Positions 36,187-45,141 of a stretch of DNA of 64,000 nucleotides are shown here, in pieces; position 1 is the first letter of the stretch; the number at the start of each line of letters is the position of its first letter. The stretch lies in contig PYJD01000033.1 in NCBI GenBank assembly GCA_003635315.1, positions 1-64,000 on the forward strand, written 5' to 3'. Source of the stretch: Candidatus Poribacteria bacterium. GTDB lineage: Bacteria; Poribacteria; WGA-4E; WGA-3G. A program made the translations under genes and the position numbers. Below the pieces are notes generated by a model. That model ran no database searches. It had not been told where the DNA came from and saw only the letters and a program-made list of their open reading frames with translations.

Positions 36187-37152
36187 CTATAAGTCCAAGA
36201 AACCACCTAACTCCTTAAGTTGCACCGCGTCCCTACGCCAATCTACCTTAACTGTAACATATAATTCTAAGAATACGGGTGTGTCTAAAAACTTCTCTAT
36301 ATCAAGACGGGCTAATTCCCCGACTCGTTTAATTAACTTTCCACCTTTACCGATGATAATTTGCTTTTGTGTTTGTTTTTCTGTATATACAATTGCTCTT
36401 ATATATATTATTTCATCTGTGTTTCGACGCTCTCTCTTTTCGAATTCCTCCACAACAACAGCAGTCGCATATGGAACTTCTCTTTGAGTAATAAGCATGA
36501 TTTTTTCTCTGACTGTTTCTGAAATGAAAAAACGTTCTGGAAGATCACTGAGTTGGTCTTCAGGAAAATAGAGTGGTCCATAAGGTAAATGTATGGGTAT
36601 CTGGTCCAGGAGTTCTCCTACACCATCTTTAGTCAGTGCGGAAATTGGAATCATAACATCGAAATCAAACTTAGTACTAAACTCATCAAAAATTGGTAGT
36701 AGTTTTGGTTTGTCAACAAGATCTACCTTATTTAGTACAAGAATACTCTTGGTTCGCTTTCTTCCACTTAGTTGTTCAATAACTTTTCCTTCAATTTCAG
36801 TGTCAGGACGGGTTACATCAATTACAAAGAGTACTACATCCGCATCACGTAACGCACCGTAGGCAGTTCGGACCATTTCTGATTGTAAACGGTATTTTGG
36901 ATTCATCAATCCAGGAGTATCCACAAATACCATCTGATGTGATTGAGTGGTTACTATTCCACGTATTTGATTGCGTGTAGTTTGTGGTTTTGGGGTGACA
37001 ATAGCCAACTTTTGTCCTAAAATCGTGTTTAGGAGCGTAGACTTCCCTACGTTGGGAGCACCGATAATACTTACATAACCGGACCTGAATTGTTGATCTT
37101 CAGATCCGGTTTCTAATTCCTGAAGAATGTCGCTGGAAGTGGTATTATACAA
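36187..37152 (-). CDS. era: GTPase Era
   Basis: Binds the 3' end of 16S rRNA and helps mature the 30S subunit. 321 residues. The GTPase motifs are GAPNVGKSTLLN (G1), TTRNQIRG (G2), DTPGL (G3) and LNKVDLV (G4). The C-terminal KH domain includes IRAIVYTEKQTQKQIIIGKGG followed by LIKRVGELARLDIEKFL. The frame opens at TTG 37152 and has a family-typical N-terminal extension before GYVSIIGAPNVG, so the exact start is uncertain. It follows the Gfo/Idh gene by 17 bp. Confidence 0.95.
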   Translation of the reverse strand: MYNTTSSDILQELETGSEDQQFRSGYVSIIGAPNVGKSTLLNTILGQKLAIVTPKPQTTRNQIRGIVTTQSHQMVFVDTPGLMNPKYRLQSEMVRTAYGALRDADVVLFVIDVTRPDTEIEGKVIEQLSGRKRTKSILVLNKVDLVDKPKLLPIFDEFSTKFDFDVMIPISALTKDGVGELLDQIPIHLPYGPLYFPEDQLSDLPERFFISETVREKIMLITQREVPYATAVVVEEFEKRERRNTDEIIYIRAIVYTEKQTQKQIIIGKGGKLIKRVGELARLDIEKFLDTPVFLELYVTVKVDWRRDAVQLKELGGFLDL

Positions 37153-37169
37153 TGTAAAGTATTCCTATT

Positions 37170-38174
37170 TCACCGTTTTGGTCTCGCAGGGGTCTGGGTT
37201 TCTGCGGATTCATAAATTAAATCCATCAGTTCTGACTGAATAATGCCATTCATTGGACTCGTACGTGGTTCGGCTCTACCTAAAATTGCATTGATGAAGT
37301 TGTCATCAGGACTCCCCGCAGACATTTCAGGTGAAATTGGGGGAGGATCCAATGCCTCTCCGCCTTTCCATACACGAATCCATCCGCCACCCCACCCATC
37401 GACTTCTATTCTGCCGTTATCAAATATTAACGCCATATGTGTGCCACCTGGACTGGGACAATTCCCACTAACTACCATTGAAGCGAGCACTCCGTTTTCA
37501 AACTTTACATTAATAGAAGAATTAATATCAACTTCTGTATCCATATTATCAGTGTAGGCGTAAACTTCTTCTACCTTTGCTTCGACTGTCCAGCAAAGAC
37601 TATTGAGTAGATGGGCACCACTATCATAAGCCTGGCCACCACCTGAGAGTTTAGGATCTTGTCGCCATGCACCGGTTGTCGCACGTTTCCAATTTTGTGT
37701 AATGTAACCTATTACTAACTCTAAGTTACCAAATTCTCCACTACGTACAATTTCTCGAATATAATGAAAATTTGCCGAACAGGGTGTATTGTAACCAATT
37801 GTAAGTAATAGACCGGTTTCCTCGACCTTTTCTGCAAGTTTATAGGCGTCTACAGATGAGGTAACCATAGGTTTTTCCATTAATACGTGACAACCAGCAT
37901 CTAATGCCTGCATCCCTTGTTCAAAGTGAAGTGTATGTGGGGTTGAAATCACTACGGCATCCGGTTTTTCCTCATTCAATAGTTTAGGAATATTATCATA
38001 AGCCTGGGGACGAGGTTTTAAATCTGACAGGTTTCTATCAATATAACCATTGGCAATTTCGGTATTCACATCACAAGTTGCGATGATTTGTACATCTGGA
38101 TTTTGGTTCATCCGTCTCGCGTGACCCGAGGAGTTACCACCACATCCTATCATGGCGAGTCGAATTTTTGACAT
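37170..38174 (-). CDS. Gfo/Idh/MocA family oxidoreductase
   Basis: 334 residues. The N-terminal Rossmann domain opens RLAMIGCGGNSSGHARRM, and the catalytic-domain markers are LMEKPMVTS and GGGQAYDSGAHLLNSLCW with the usual His. These NAD(P)-dependent enzymes oxidise sugars, sugar acids or cyclitols; the substrate is not readable. The start has AAGGAG 8 nt upstream. Downstream it is close to era, and 69 bp upstream is a PhyH dioxygenase gene, a pairing also seen at 23.4-25.4 kb. Confidence 0.9.
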   Translation of the reverse strand: MSKIRLAMIGCGGNSSGHARRMNQNPDVQIIATCDVNTEIANGYIDRNLSDLKPRPQAYDNIPKLLNEEKPDAVVISTPHTLHFEQGMQALDAGCHVLMEKPMVTSSVDAYKLAEKVEETGLLLTIGYNTPCSANFHYIREIVRSGEFGNLELVIGYITQNWKRATTGAWRQDPKLSGGGQAYDSGAHLLNSLCWTVEAKVEEVYAYTDNMDTEVDINSSINVKFENGVLASMVVSGNCPSPGGTHMALIFDNGRIEVDGWGGGWIRVWKGGEALDPPPISPEMSAGSPDDNFINAILGRAEPRTSPMNGIIQSELMDLIYESAETQTPARPKR

Positions 38175-38243
38175 AATATGCTCCTTAGAGAAAGATACTT
38201 TAGTTATAGGCGTAAAATAGGTGAGTAATTCACTTCTGTTGGT

Positions 38244-39044
38244 CTAAGCAGTTTTTGCCAAGTCTTCTACAGTGATTGACCCTTCACCAAATACACGTCT
38301 GAATGCTCCACCACCACGTGATTTTGTATCACCGTGCATGTAGCAGACACTAAAAGCACGACGGGGAATATCGGTTTGGTTTGTTCCTGAACTGTGAAGC
38401 ATCCAATTATGAAGTAAAACCACCTCACCAGCCTTTAATTCCAACGGAATGGGTTCCGCGTTCTCAACTATATCGTCTATATGTTCCTGTGAAAGAAACC
38501 CTGATCCATGCGATGGATTTATTAAATTACTATGGGATCCAGGGATAATATGAACACAACCATTCTCTATTGTGGCTGGATCTAAAGCAGTATATATGGT
38601 AATCTGTGGGTCAAGTGTAAGGTCAGTCCATCTGTCTTGGTGCCAAACAAGGTATGTACCTTCATGTGCTGGTTTATTCATAAACATGGCACGAAAACAC
38701 AATATCGGAACTCCTTCACCATAGATTTTTATACAGACTTCTTCAAAGGTTGGATTCTGTAAATATGCTAAGAAAAATGGATCAAATTCAAGATTCTGAA
38801 TTTTTCGATATAATAAAGTGGCACCTTTATGTCCGGAGGATTGTGGACCTGGTTTGTTTGTGCCTGGGGCACGGTCAAGTTGCATCATAATCTTATTATA
38901 ATCAAGCGGAGCTTTCCCAAGCATTATGTCATCCATACGTTGTTGCAACTGGGCTAATTCATCATCAGTGGCAACCTGACCAATACGGACATATCCATGT
39001 TCATTAAAATAATTCCACTGTTCATCCGTTATCTGTTTTTCCAT
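38244..39044 (-). CDS. Phytanoyl-CoA dioxygenase (PhyH) family protein
   Basis: 266 residues. The N-terminal TDEQWNYFNEHGYVRIGQV, iron-binding His-x-Asp in LVWHQDRWTDL, the PGSHSNL turn and the distal His in LLHNWMLHSSGTNQTDIPRR are all characteristic of the family, with the 2-oxoglutarate Arg following. GGAGG 8 nt before the ATG supports the start. First gene of a likely operon with a Gfo/Idh oxidoreductase, era and uvrA. Confidence 0.9.
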   Translation of the reverse strand: MEKQITDEQWNYFNEHGYVRIGQVATDDELAQLQQRMDDIMLGKAPLDYNKIMMQLDRAPGTNKPGPQSSGHKGATLLYRKIQNLEFDPFFLAYLQNPTFEEVCIKIYGEGVPILCFRAMFMNKPAHEGTYLVWHQDRWTDLTLDPQITIYTALDPATIENGCVHIIPGSHSNLINPSHGSGFLSQEHIDDIVENAEPIPLELKAGEVVLLHNWMLHSSGTNQTDIPRRAFSVCYMHGDTKSRGGGAFRRVFGEGSITVEDLAKTA

Positions 39045-39646
39045 TCATTACCTCCACCTAAATGAAGTATAGCGTCATGAATTATATTTTCCAATCTACG
39101 TTTCTAAGAGTATATCCTTAAAGTATACTATAAAATCCAATAAAATGGAAATTGTTATTTTCGACTATTCGACTATTCGTCTATTCCGTGAATAGCATCC
39201 ACCATATACAATTTCTGAAAATAAAACTTCAATATGAGATTATTGATTCATTTATATTTTTACAAAATTGAAAAAAATGAAGAAAATTTCTATATCTAAC
39301 AACTAACATTACGAAAAGCTACTTATTTAGCAGAAACCTCCAGTTTGTCTATCTTTTTTAACGCAAACTGGAAGTGAAATCAACGGTATGAATACCTTAA
39401 TGGCATTCCCCGTGCCGCGGAATATTAACTAGCATATATCGTAAAAGAACACTTTTTCAAATATAAAAACTAATAGGTGGCAAATTAGGATAACATTTAT
39501 TACAAAGCACAAATTTATTAAAGAAGTTTAGATGATATGAGAAGATCCTTCTTAAAAATCATAACCTTAATGAGAATGAAATAATAAGAGAATTAATGAT
39601 GAATATCTATAAAAACGATCCTAAATACAACCTAAATATAAAAACT

Positions 39647-39742
39647 TTTGGCTCATGTATGATTTAAGTGCTATTGCTTTTACGAAGGCAATAACCACGC
39701 GTGTTAAATTCTCATCCGCACTCATTCTTCACATGAGCCAAA
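39647..39742. other. Structured inverted-repeat element, possible RNA
   Basis: Outer arms 39647-39657 and 39732-39742 are perfect 11-bp complements. Inside are a 5-bp stem (39667-39671 with 39718-39722), a 9-bp hairpin (39672-39680 with 39685-39693, one G-U pair) closed by a TACG loop that fits the stable UNCG class, and a palindrome CACGCGTG near 39696-39703. Nested stems of this sort fit a branched RNA or a small palindromic mobile element. No known RNA family was recognised. Confidence 0.4.
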
Positions 39743-40262
39743 CTTTTATGTCAAAAAATTAGCTATAGGATGTATGGTGAATTTGTCAAAATTCGCAAGC
39801 ACAACAAAAACACAAAATCACACATTTTTGGAAATTCTATAAATTCAAAATAAAGTGGAGTAAAGTCAGTCTATGACAGAGGTTAGAGGGGTAATTTACA
39901 CCAATTTCAATCCTACAAAATGTAGGAAAAAGTGTAACTTTTTTCATTTTTTAAACACATGGAAAAATTCAACATTCTCAGGATTTTTTCTTAAGGAATT
40001 TAGGATTAAAGGTCTGTTTTTGCACCTTATTAGTTGTCTGTATATTAGGATTAAAAGTCTTATCCACGGTTATAAGAATGAAACACCACTTACCCTGACT
40101 GAAAATTATAATTTAGGGATTTAAACACTCAATTTTCTTATATCGAATTTACATTAGTATAAACTTATGTATTATAGAATAAACACTTTTCAATGAATCT
40201 GGTTTTTCATTTTGTTTCAATTAGTAATTTCTATTAGTCTTACCAACCAAAGTATAAAAAAT

Positions 40263-40289
40263 GCAACTATGGACCTTCTAATTTACGTC
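40263..40289 (+). promoter_or_regulatory. Candidate ECF-type promoter of the sigma-propeller gene
   Basis: GCAAC (40263-40267, preceded by AT), an 18-bp spacer and CGTC (40286-40289, followed by TAATTT). This resembles the -35 AAC and -10 CGTC elements of ECF sigma factors and lies 39 bp before the start codon of an ECF sigma gene, as expected for autoregulation. The same layout recurs at 44626 and 51356. Confidence 0.45.
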
Positions 40290-40327
40290 TAATTTAATAA
40301 GGGTTATTATATCTCTGGAGGATTCTT

Positions 40328-43300
40328 ATGAAAAAAGACGATGTTGAATTAATACAGCAAATATTGGACGGAGACCAAACAGCATTTACTACTTTGGTAG
40401 AGAAATACCAAAAAGGCTTGCATGCATTGATATGGCAAAAGGTTGGGGACTTTCATCTCGCACAGGAGATCACTCAAGATACCTTTCTAAAGGTATATCA
40501 AAGACTGGAGACTTTGAAAGATCATAAGATGTTTCCTGGGTGGCTATATGTAATTGCCATACGTCTATGTGCAGATTGGCTTCGTAAGAATCATCTACCC
40601 ATTCAATCCTTAGAGACTGTTGATACTAAAGAGGTGGATCAAGTGTCATATAATCAATATGTTGAAGAACAACGTAAAATAGATGAGGATGAATCTCGTA
40701 GACTCTTGGTGAGAAGATTGCTGAATAAATTACCGGAAAGTGAAAGAACTGTAATGACGCTTTATTACCTTGGAGAAATGACCTGTGAATCTATTAGCAA
40801 GTTTCTTGGTGTCTCTCAGAATACTATTAAGAGTAGACTGAACCGTGCACGTAACAGATTAAAAAAGGACGAAGATTTAATCATAGAAAACCTTAATAGT
40901 TTTAAATTACCATCACACATGGCTGATAACATTATGAAGAAGGTAAAAAATCAAAATCCACCGACTACTCCAATTGGAAGTAAACCCGTTGTTCCATTAG
41001 CGATTTCTTCTATATCTATTGTATTGGTTCTATTACTTATGGGAATTGGTTCACAACGTCTGCATCAAATTCAACAACCTTACAGTTTAACCGGTGCATC
41101 AGAAAATACAATTGAGATTGTTGATGCACAAATAGTGTTGGATTTACCATCAAAGCCAGTAGTTAAGAATCTGATTGGTGGACTTGATGTAACTGCTCAG
41201 AACAATGGTAAGAACCAGAAAACTGATGTTGTTGACGATATAACACAAGACAATGAAGATAAAGTTACACACTCCCATTCACAATGGATTCAGACAAAAG
41301 GTCCTGAAGGTGGTATAGTTTCTTGTCTTTTCGAATCTACACATGGGGATTTGTATGCAGGAGTTAAAAATAACCTATATAGACTTGCAGATGAAGGTAA
41401 TAGATGGATACATGTGCATAAATTTATTGAACAGTTCTATTTTTCTGGTGGATACTATATGAAGTGGTGGTCTGTAACAGAACGAAATGACATTCTATTT
41501 TTAGCCACTAACAATGAAATATTGACTTCATTAGATAGAGGAGAAACTTGGAAAACTCTTTGTTCCCATCCTAAAGGATTCCCGGTTGGCATTGAGATTA
41601 CTGACAATATTACAGAACCAGCGGCTGAAATAGTAATTTATCTTGCACTACCAGATAGGATCATCCGTACTGTTGATATGGGAAATACTTGGACACCCAT
41701 ACGGGAAGGTCTAATTGATAAGAAAATCCGTTCTATTGCAACTGTTGAAAATACTATATTCATTGGGACAGATCAAGGACTCTATCGTCTTGAGGGTAAG
41801 AAATGGACACAGATCACATTTGAAAATTCTGAGATGATAGATAACACACTATCGATTCTCGATTTAACAGTTTCTGGTGATCATATCTATGTCGCTCTTG
41901 GTAAGGAAATCAAGCATAAATTTGGAGAATACTATTCATTTAAACGATTAAGTGACTCAGGGTGTGTCATTTTCCGTTCAATTGATGGTGGGAACTCTTG
42001 GAATTTAATCAAGCCAACAGCTAACCATTTTAAAGGCAGCTTACACAGCTTACAAAAAACAGAACCCGATGTTAAAATTATTGTTTCTGGTGAAAAAGTT
42101 CTTGTGATGCAGGGAGGACACTATTATTATTCAGGGGACGCAGGTGATGACTGGATGACATACGATATAGGTACTTCTTCCTATTACAACATTTTGGACG
42201 CTGTATTGTTTGATTCCAACACCTACTTCAAATGTGGTATGAATGGTATCTATCGCACAACTGATAGTGGTAAGTCATGGCACAAATTCAATACAGGAAT
42301 AGTGGGAACACATACCAGTAGTTTAGTTGCATTAGATAATTCTATCTATGCTCTTTCAAATTTGAAACTCTTTATCTCAAATGATAAAGGTGAAACGTGG
42401 GAATCAATTCCTTCAGATGTCAATGTTGATAAATTAATAAAAGGACCAGACGGTGACTTCTATGGAGTTTCTACGGATAAACGAGTATTGCGTTTCTCAA
42501 GTAAGAATAAGACCTTCAACCGTATTCCTGGGATGCCATATTTAGAAATAGACAAAGGAGATAATGGTTGGATTACTTCGAAAAAATATATTGAACAACA
42601 TTCGGATGGAGATTCAAAGATCTATAGAGAAACCAAACAACAGGGGATTAATCTAAACGATTTTGTTGTGAATGATAAAGCCATAAGACATTATATAGAA
42701 TTTAGAATCTTACCTGAAATTACATGCTATGCAATTAGTGATGGAACACATTACATGGAATGTGATTACAAACTTTTCAGATGGAAACCTGGAATTTCTA
42801 ATTGGCACTATACCGGTCTAATAGAGGCAGAAGCACAAAAGAAATATAAAGAGACTGGAGAACATGTTGATACCACGAGTATGAAACTTGCTGGCACAGC
42901 CAAAGCAATTTATGTAGGAATGAGGGACGGACGTCTTCTCATGCAGTCATTTGATAATGAAGATACATGGAATGATATCACGACAAATCTTCCTTTTTTT
43001 GTTGATTATTTTAATGCAATCTCTTGCGTTGGTAATACTATCTATGTTTCAACCGATAAAGGGATTATCAAGTCCGAGAATGATATTGACTGGGAACTAC
43101 TATCGGATACTGATGGTACACCCATTGTAGCAAATAAATTTGTTGCAGATGGAACAAGGTTATTTGGACTCGTTAATAATAAGGTGTATCAATTGGAAGT
43201 TAATACAAACAGATGGAAACGGGTTACAACAGAAATCCCATATCAAGTAACCTCTTTTGATGTTGATGGAAATACAATCTATGTCGGTACTGATGGACAG

Positions 43301-43333
43301 GGTGTGATTCGGTTAACAATGGATAACCAATAG
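40328..43333 (+). CDS. ECF sigma factor fused to transmembrane helix and Asp-box beta-propeller
   Basis: 1001 residues. Residues about 20-90 are sigma region 2 (LVEKYQKGLHALIWQKVGDF, AQEITQDTFLKVYQRL) and 125-180 are region 4 with its helix-turn-helix (ESERTVMTLYYLGEMTCESI; FLGVSQNTIKSRLNRARNRL). A single hydrophobic helix spans about 220-241. From about 318 to the end is a propeller with at least seven Asp boxes (TSLDRGETW, RTVDMGNTW, RSIDGGNSW, RTTDSGKSW, ISNDKGETW and others). The sigma domain should be cytoplasmic and the propeller outside, so release would need proteolysis or tethered transcription. GGAGG precedes the ATG by 7 nt. A paralogue lies at 47831. Confidence 0.92.
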   Translation: MKKDDVELIQQILDGDQTAFTTLVEKYQKGLHALIWQKVGDFHLAQEITQDTFLKVYQRLETLKDHKMFPGWLYVIAIRLCADWLRKNHLPIQSLETVDTKEVDQVSYNQYVEEQRKIDEDESRRLLVRRLLNKLPESERTVMTLYYLGEMTCESISKFLGVSQNTIKSRLNRARNRLKKDEDLIIENLNSFKLPSHMADNIMKKVKNQNPPTTPIGSKPVVPLAISSISIVLVLLLMGIGSQRLHQIQQPYSLTGASENTIEIVDAQIVLDLPSKPVVKNLIGGLDVTAQNNGKNQKTDVVDDITQDNEDKVTHSHSQWIQTKGPEGGIVSCLFESTHGDLYAGVKNNLYRLADEGNRWIHVHKFIEQFYFSGGYYMKWWSVTERNDILFLATNNEILTSLDRGETWKTLCSHPKGFPVGIEITDNITEPAAEIVIYLALPDRIIRTVDMGNTWTPIREGLIDKKIRSIATVENTIFIGTDQGLYRLEGKKWTQITFENSEMIDNTLSILDLTVSGDHIYVALGKEIKHKFGEYYSFKRLSDSGCVIFRSIDGGNSWNLIKPTANHFKGSLHSLQKTEPDVKIIVSGEKVLVMQGGHYYYSGDAGDDWMTYDIGTSSYYNILDAVLFDSNTYFKCGMNGIYRTTDSGKSWHKFNTGIVGTHTSSLVALDNSIYALSNLKLFISNDKGETWESIPSDVNVDKLIKGPDGDFYGVSTDKRVLRFSSKNKTFNRIPGMPYLEIDKGDNGWITSKKYIEQHSDGDSKIYRETKQQGINLNDFVVNDKAIRHYIEFRILPEITCYAISDGTHYMECDYKLFRWKPGISNWHYTGLIEAEAQKKYKETGEHVDTTSMKLAGTAKAIYVGMRDGRLLMQSFDNEDTWNDITTNLPFFVDYFNAISCVGNTIYVSTDKGIIKSENDIDWELLSDTDGTPIVANKFVADGTRLFGLVNNKVYQLEVNTNRWKRVTTEIPYQVTSFDVDGNTIYVGTDGQGVIRLTMDNQ

Positions 43334-43574
43334 AGATCCAGTAATTAAACCTGTATATACAGATCAAATACACATTTAACCTAAATACTACCCACCATTA
43401 TTTTTTGTTAAAAAATAAATAGCATTTTATATAATTACTGTGATATTATAGTAGTATCAATTGATCAATGTAATAGGAAAATGCATATAATCAAAGGAAA
43501 CAATACAAAAACATCAAAATTAACACATATGAAGTGTTTTCACTAAAACACTATTAAATAAGAGCATAATTATT

Positions 43575-44300
43575 ATGAATATTAAAAAATATCTTATACC
43601 GATTACTCTATTGATACTAACAATTACCTTCCCATCTCACAGTATTGATGACTATGAATTCACCTTCGTCCGTCTAAAATATCATGGAAGCTATAAATAC
43701 CGTAGTCTATGGCACATTGACTATCCTGCTGCTGAACGAAACCTACTTATACAACTACGTAAACATACAGATATTAAGGTATCCCCAATTGAAAAGGTAA
43801 TTGAGGTAGGAGATCAAGAATTGTTTGATTACCCTTTTGCCTACATTGCAGAATTAAGCCGACTGAACCTATCAAAGGATGAAGCTGCGAATATTCGAGA
43901 ATATCTATTTCGTGGTGGTTTCATTATGATGGATGATTTTCATGGTACTGAACAGTGGAGAAGGTTTTATAAACAATATAAGAAGATCTTCCCAGATCGC
44001 GAACCCGAAGATATCCCTCTTACCCATCCGTTGTTCAATTGCTTCTTTAAAATTGACAAGCTAATGCAAATCCCTGCCCCTGCTGCATATTTGAGTGGTA
44101 GAATGTATGAAAAGGATGGTCGTCATGTTAAATGTAAAGGTGTTTATGATAATAAAGGACGCCTAATGATGATGATCAATTTCAATACAGATTTAGGAGA
44201 TGCATGGCAGAATGCTGCAGAACCCTACTATCCATTTGAATTGTCGAATATGGCATTCAAAATGGGTATAAATGCTATTGTCTATACACTTACACATTGA
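43575..44300 (+). CDS. Secreted DUF4159 protein
   Basis: 241 residues with an N-terminal signal peptide (cleavage near SHS) and a DUF4159 domain: FTFVRLKYHG, WHIDYPAAERNLLIQLRKHT, REYLFRGGFIMMDDFHG and THPLFNCFFKI. The fold resembles the class I glutamine amidotransferase-like domain, and the function is unknown. A close paralogue is at 53392; both end in NAI.Y.LTH. It is downstream of the sigma-propeller gene after 241 bp, probably part of its regulated set, although no copy of the candidate promoter was found directly in front. Confidence 0.87.
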   Translation: MNIKKYLIPITLLILTITFPSHSIDDYEFTFVRLKYHGSYKYRSLWHIDYPAAERNLLIQLRKHTDIKVSPIEKVIEVGDQELFDYPFAYIAELSRLNLSKDEAANIREYLFRGGFIMMDDFHGTEQWRRFYKQYKKIFPDREPEDIPLTHPLFNCFFKIDKLMQIPAPAAYLSGRMYEKDGRHVKCKGVYDNKGRLMMMINFNTDLGDAWQNAAEPYYPFELSNMAFKMGINAIVYTLTH

Positions 44301-44421
44301 ACGATATATTTAAATCCAGATTTATCATTTTCCTACCAAATAGCTCTCTTTAATCCAATTTGTAGTTACCCGCCAGTGTGAAATATACAAAAATAGTATA
44401 TTTTTTATTAAAATTCCATAA

Positions 44422-44461
44422 TTTTGTCATTTTATGCAATTTTGATAACAAAAATCGCGTC
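44422..44461 (+). promoter_or_regulatory. First repeat block with candidate ECF promoter (17-bp spacer)
   Basis: The 22-bp repeat occupies 44422-44443. GCAAT (44436-44440), a 17-bp spacer and CGTC (44458-44461) make a promoter-like pair one base shorter than the others. Confidence 0.35.
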
Positions 44462-44611
44462 ATTAATTATACATTAGCAAGAATTATGCATTCACAAAGA
44501 TAAGTATGACTGTATACCCAGTATGAAAATTGTGAGCGAATTCCGCAGTAATTGTATTTTTTATTACATAAAATGCCATCTAATTGTAATTTTGTATATA
44601 AATTGTGTGAT

Positions 44612-44652
44612 TTTTGTCATTTTATGCAATTTTTCGCAACATACTACGCGTC
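44612..44652 (+). promoter_or_regulatory. Second repeat block with candidate ECF promoter (18-bp spacer)
   Basis: An exact second copy of the 22-bp repeat (44612-44633). GCAAT (44626-44630), an 18-bp spacer and CGTC (44649-44652, followed by TTTAAATA) match the spacing of the sites at 40263 and 51356. It precedes the gene at 44799. Confidence 0.4.
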
Positions 44653-44798
44653 TTTAAATAATAAGAAGATGCAACATATTGGGATAACTAACTTATTATT
44701 TCCTGATAGTGTAATTACTTGAATTGTTATTTCCATTACAGATTACGCAGTGTGCAAATTTCAATTGCCTTCCAAGATGAAGGGATGGGAAGTCAGAT

Positions 44799-45047
44799 AT
44801 GTTTATTAGGACTAATGAGGAATTGATTAATATTGAAGCATACCAAGGGATATTCTTGGATAAACATAGAACTACACTTTATGTAAGAAGAATTGGTGAT
44901 CCAACCCGAGATAGAATTGCTTCTTATCCAACAGAAGATCAAGCATTAGATGCACTTGATTCATTACATCAAGCTATGATTGAAGGAAAACAGGTTTGGG
45001 ATGCAAGATCAATTAAATGGAGGAACAAGAAGCAAGATACAATCTAA
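44799..45047 (+). CDS. Small hypothetical protein
   Basis: 82 residues, not recognised. It opens MFIRTNEELINIEAYQGIFL, contains a beta-rich half (TTLYVRRIGDPTRDRIASYP) and then a helix (EDQALDALDSLHQAMIEGK). No signal peptide or membrane segment, so it should be cytoplasmic. GGAAG lies about 7 nt before the ATG. It is the first gene after the repeated promoter-like blocks and begins a run of three plus-strand genes to 46436. Confidence 0.7.
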   Translation: MFIRTNEELINIEAYQGIFLDKHRTTLYVRRIGDPTRDRIASYPTEDQALDALDSLHQAMIEGKQVWDARSIKWRNKKQDTI

Positions 45048-45141
45048 CAGTTGAAGAATCATAGTAAATTCTTTCATATACAGATTGTGGATTATCTAAA
45101 GTTCCATAGAGAAGTAATTATTTTAATGGAGTAAAAATATT

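Larger units (their letters stand above)
39045..40327. other. Long AT-rich intergenic region upstream of the first sigma-propeller gene
   Basis: 1283 bp with no convincing gene. It holds a 9-bp perfect hairpin (39339-39347 with 39364-39372), a structured 96-bp inverted-repeat element (39647-39742), a 7-bp hairpin (39911-39927), a 15-bp direct repeat with one mismatch (40001-40015 and 40046-40060), and a candidate ECF promoter (40263-40289). An 83-codon frame at 39873-40124 is Phe/Lys/Ile-rich and poorly supported. Confidence 0.5.
44301..44798. other. AT-rich intergenic region with repeated promoter-like blocks
   Basis: 498 bp. It contains two copies of a 22-bp exact repeat (44422-44443 and 44612-44633), each followed by CGCGTC about 35 bp from the repeat start. 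Both copies fit the GCAA(C/T)-N17/18-CGTC candidate promoter. No coding frame is supported. Confidence 0.55.

Noticed and set aside
39873..40124. 83-codon plus-strand frame
   Set aside because: Low-complexity Phe/Lys/Ile composition, weak and distant ribosome binding site, and no recognisable domain; it lies among hairpins and direct repeats.
43351..43362. CTGTATATACAG palindrome as a LexA box
   Set aside because: The half-sites are separated by 4 bases, not the 8 of the E. coli type, and it follows a gene with no SOS link.
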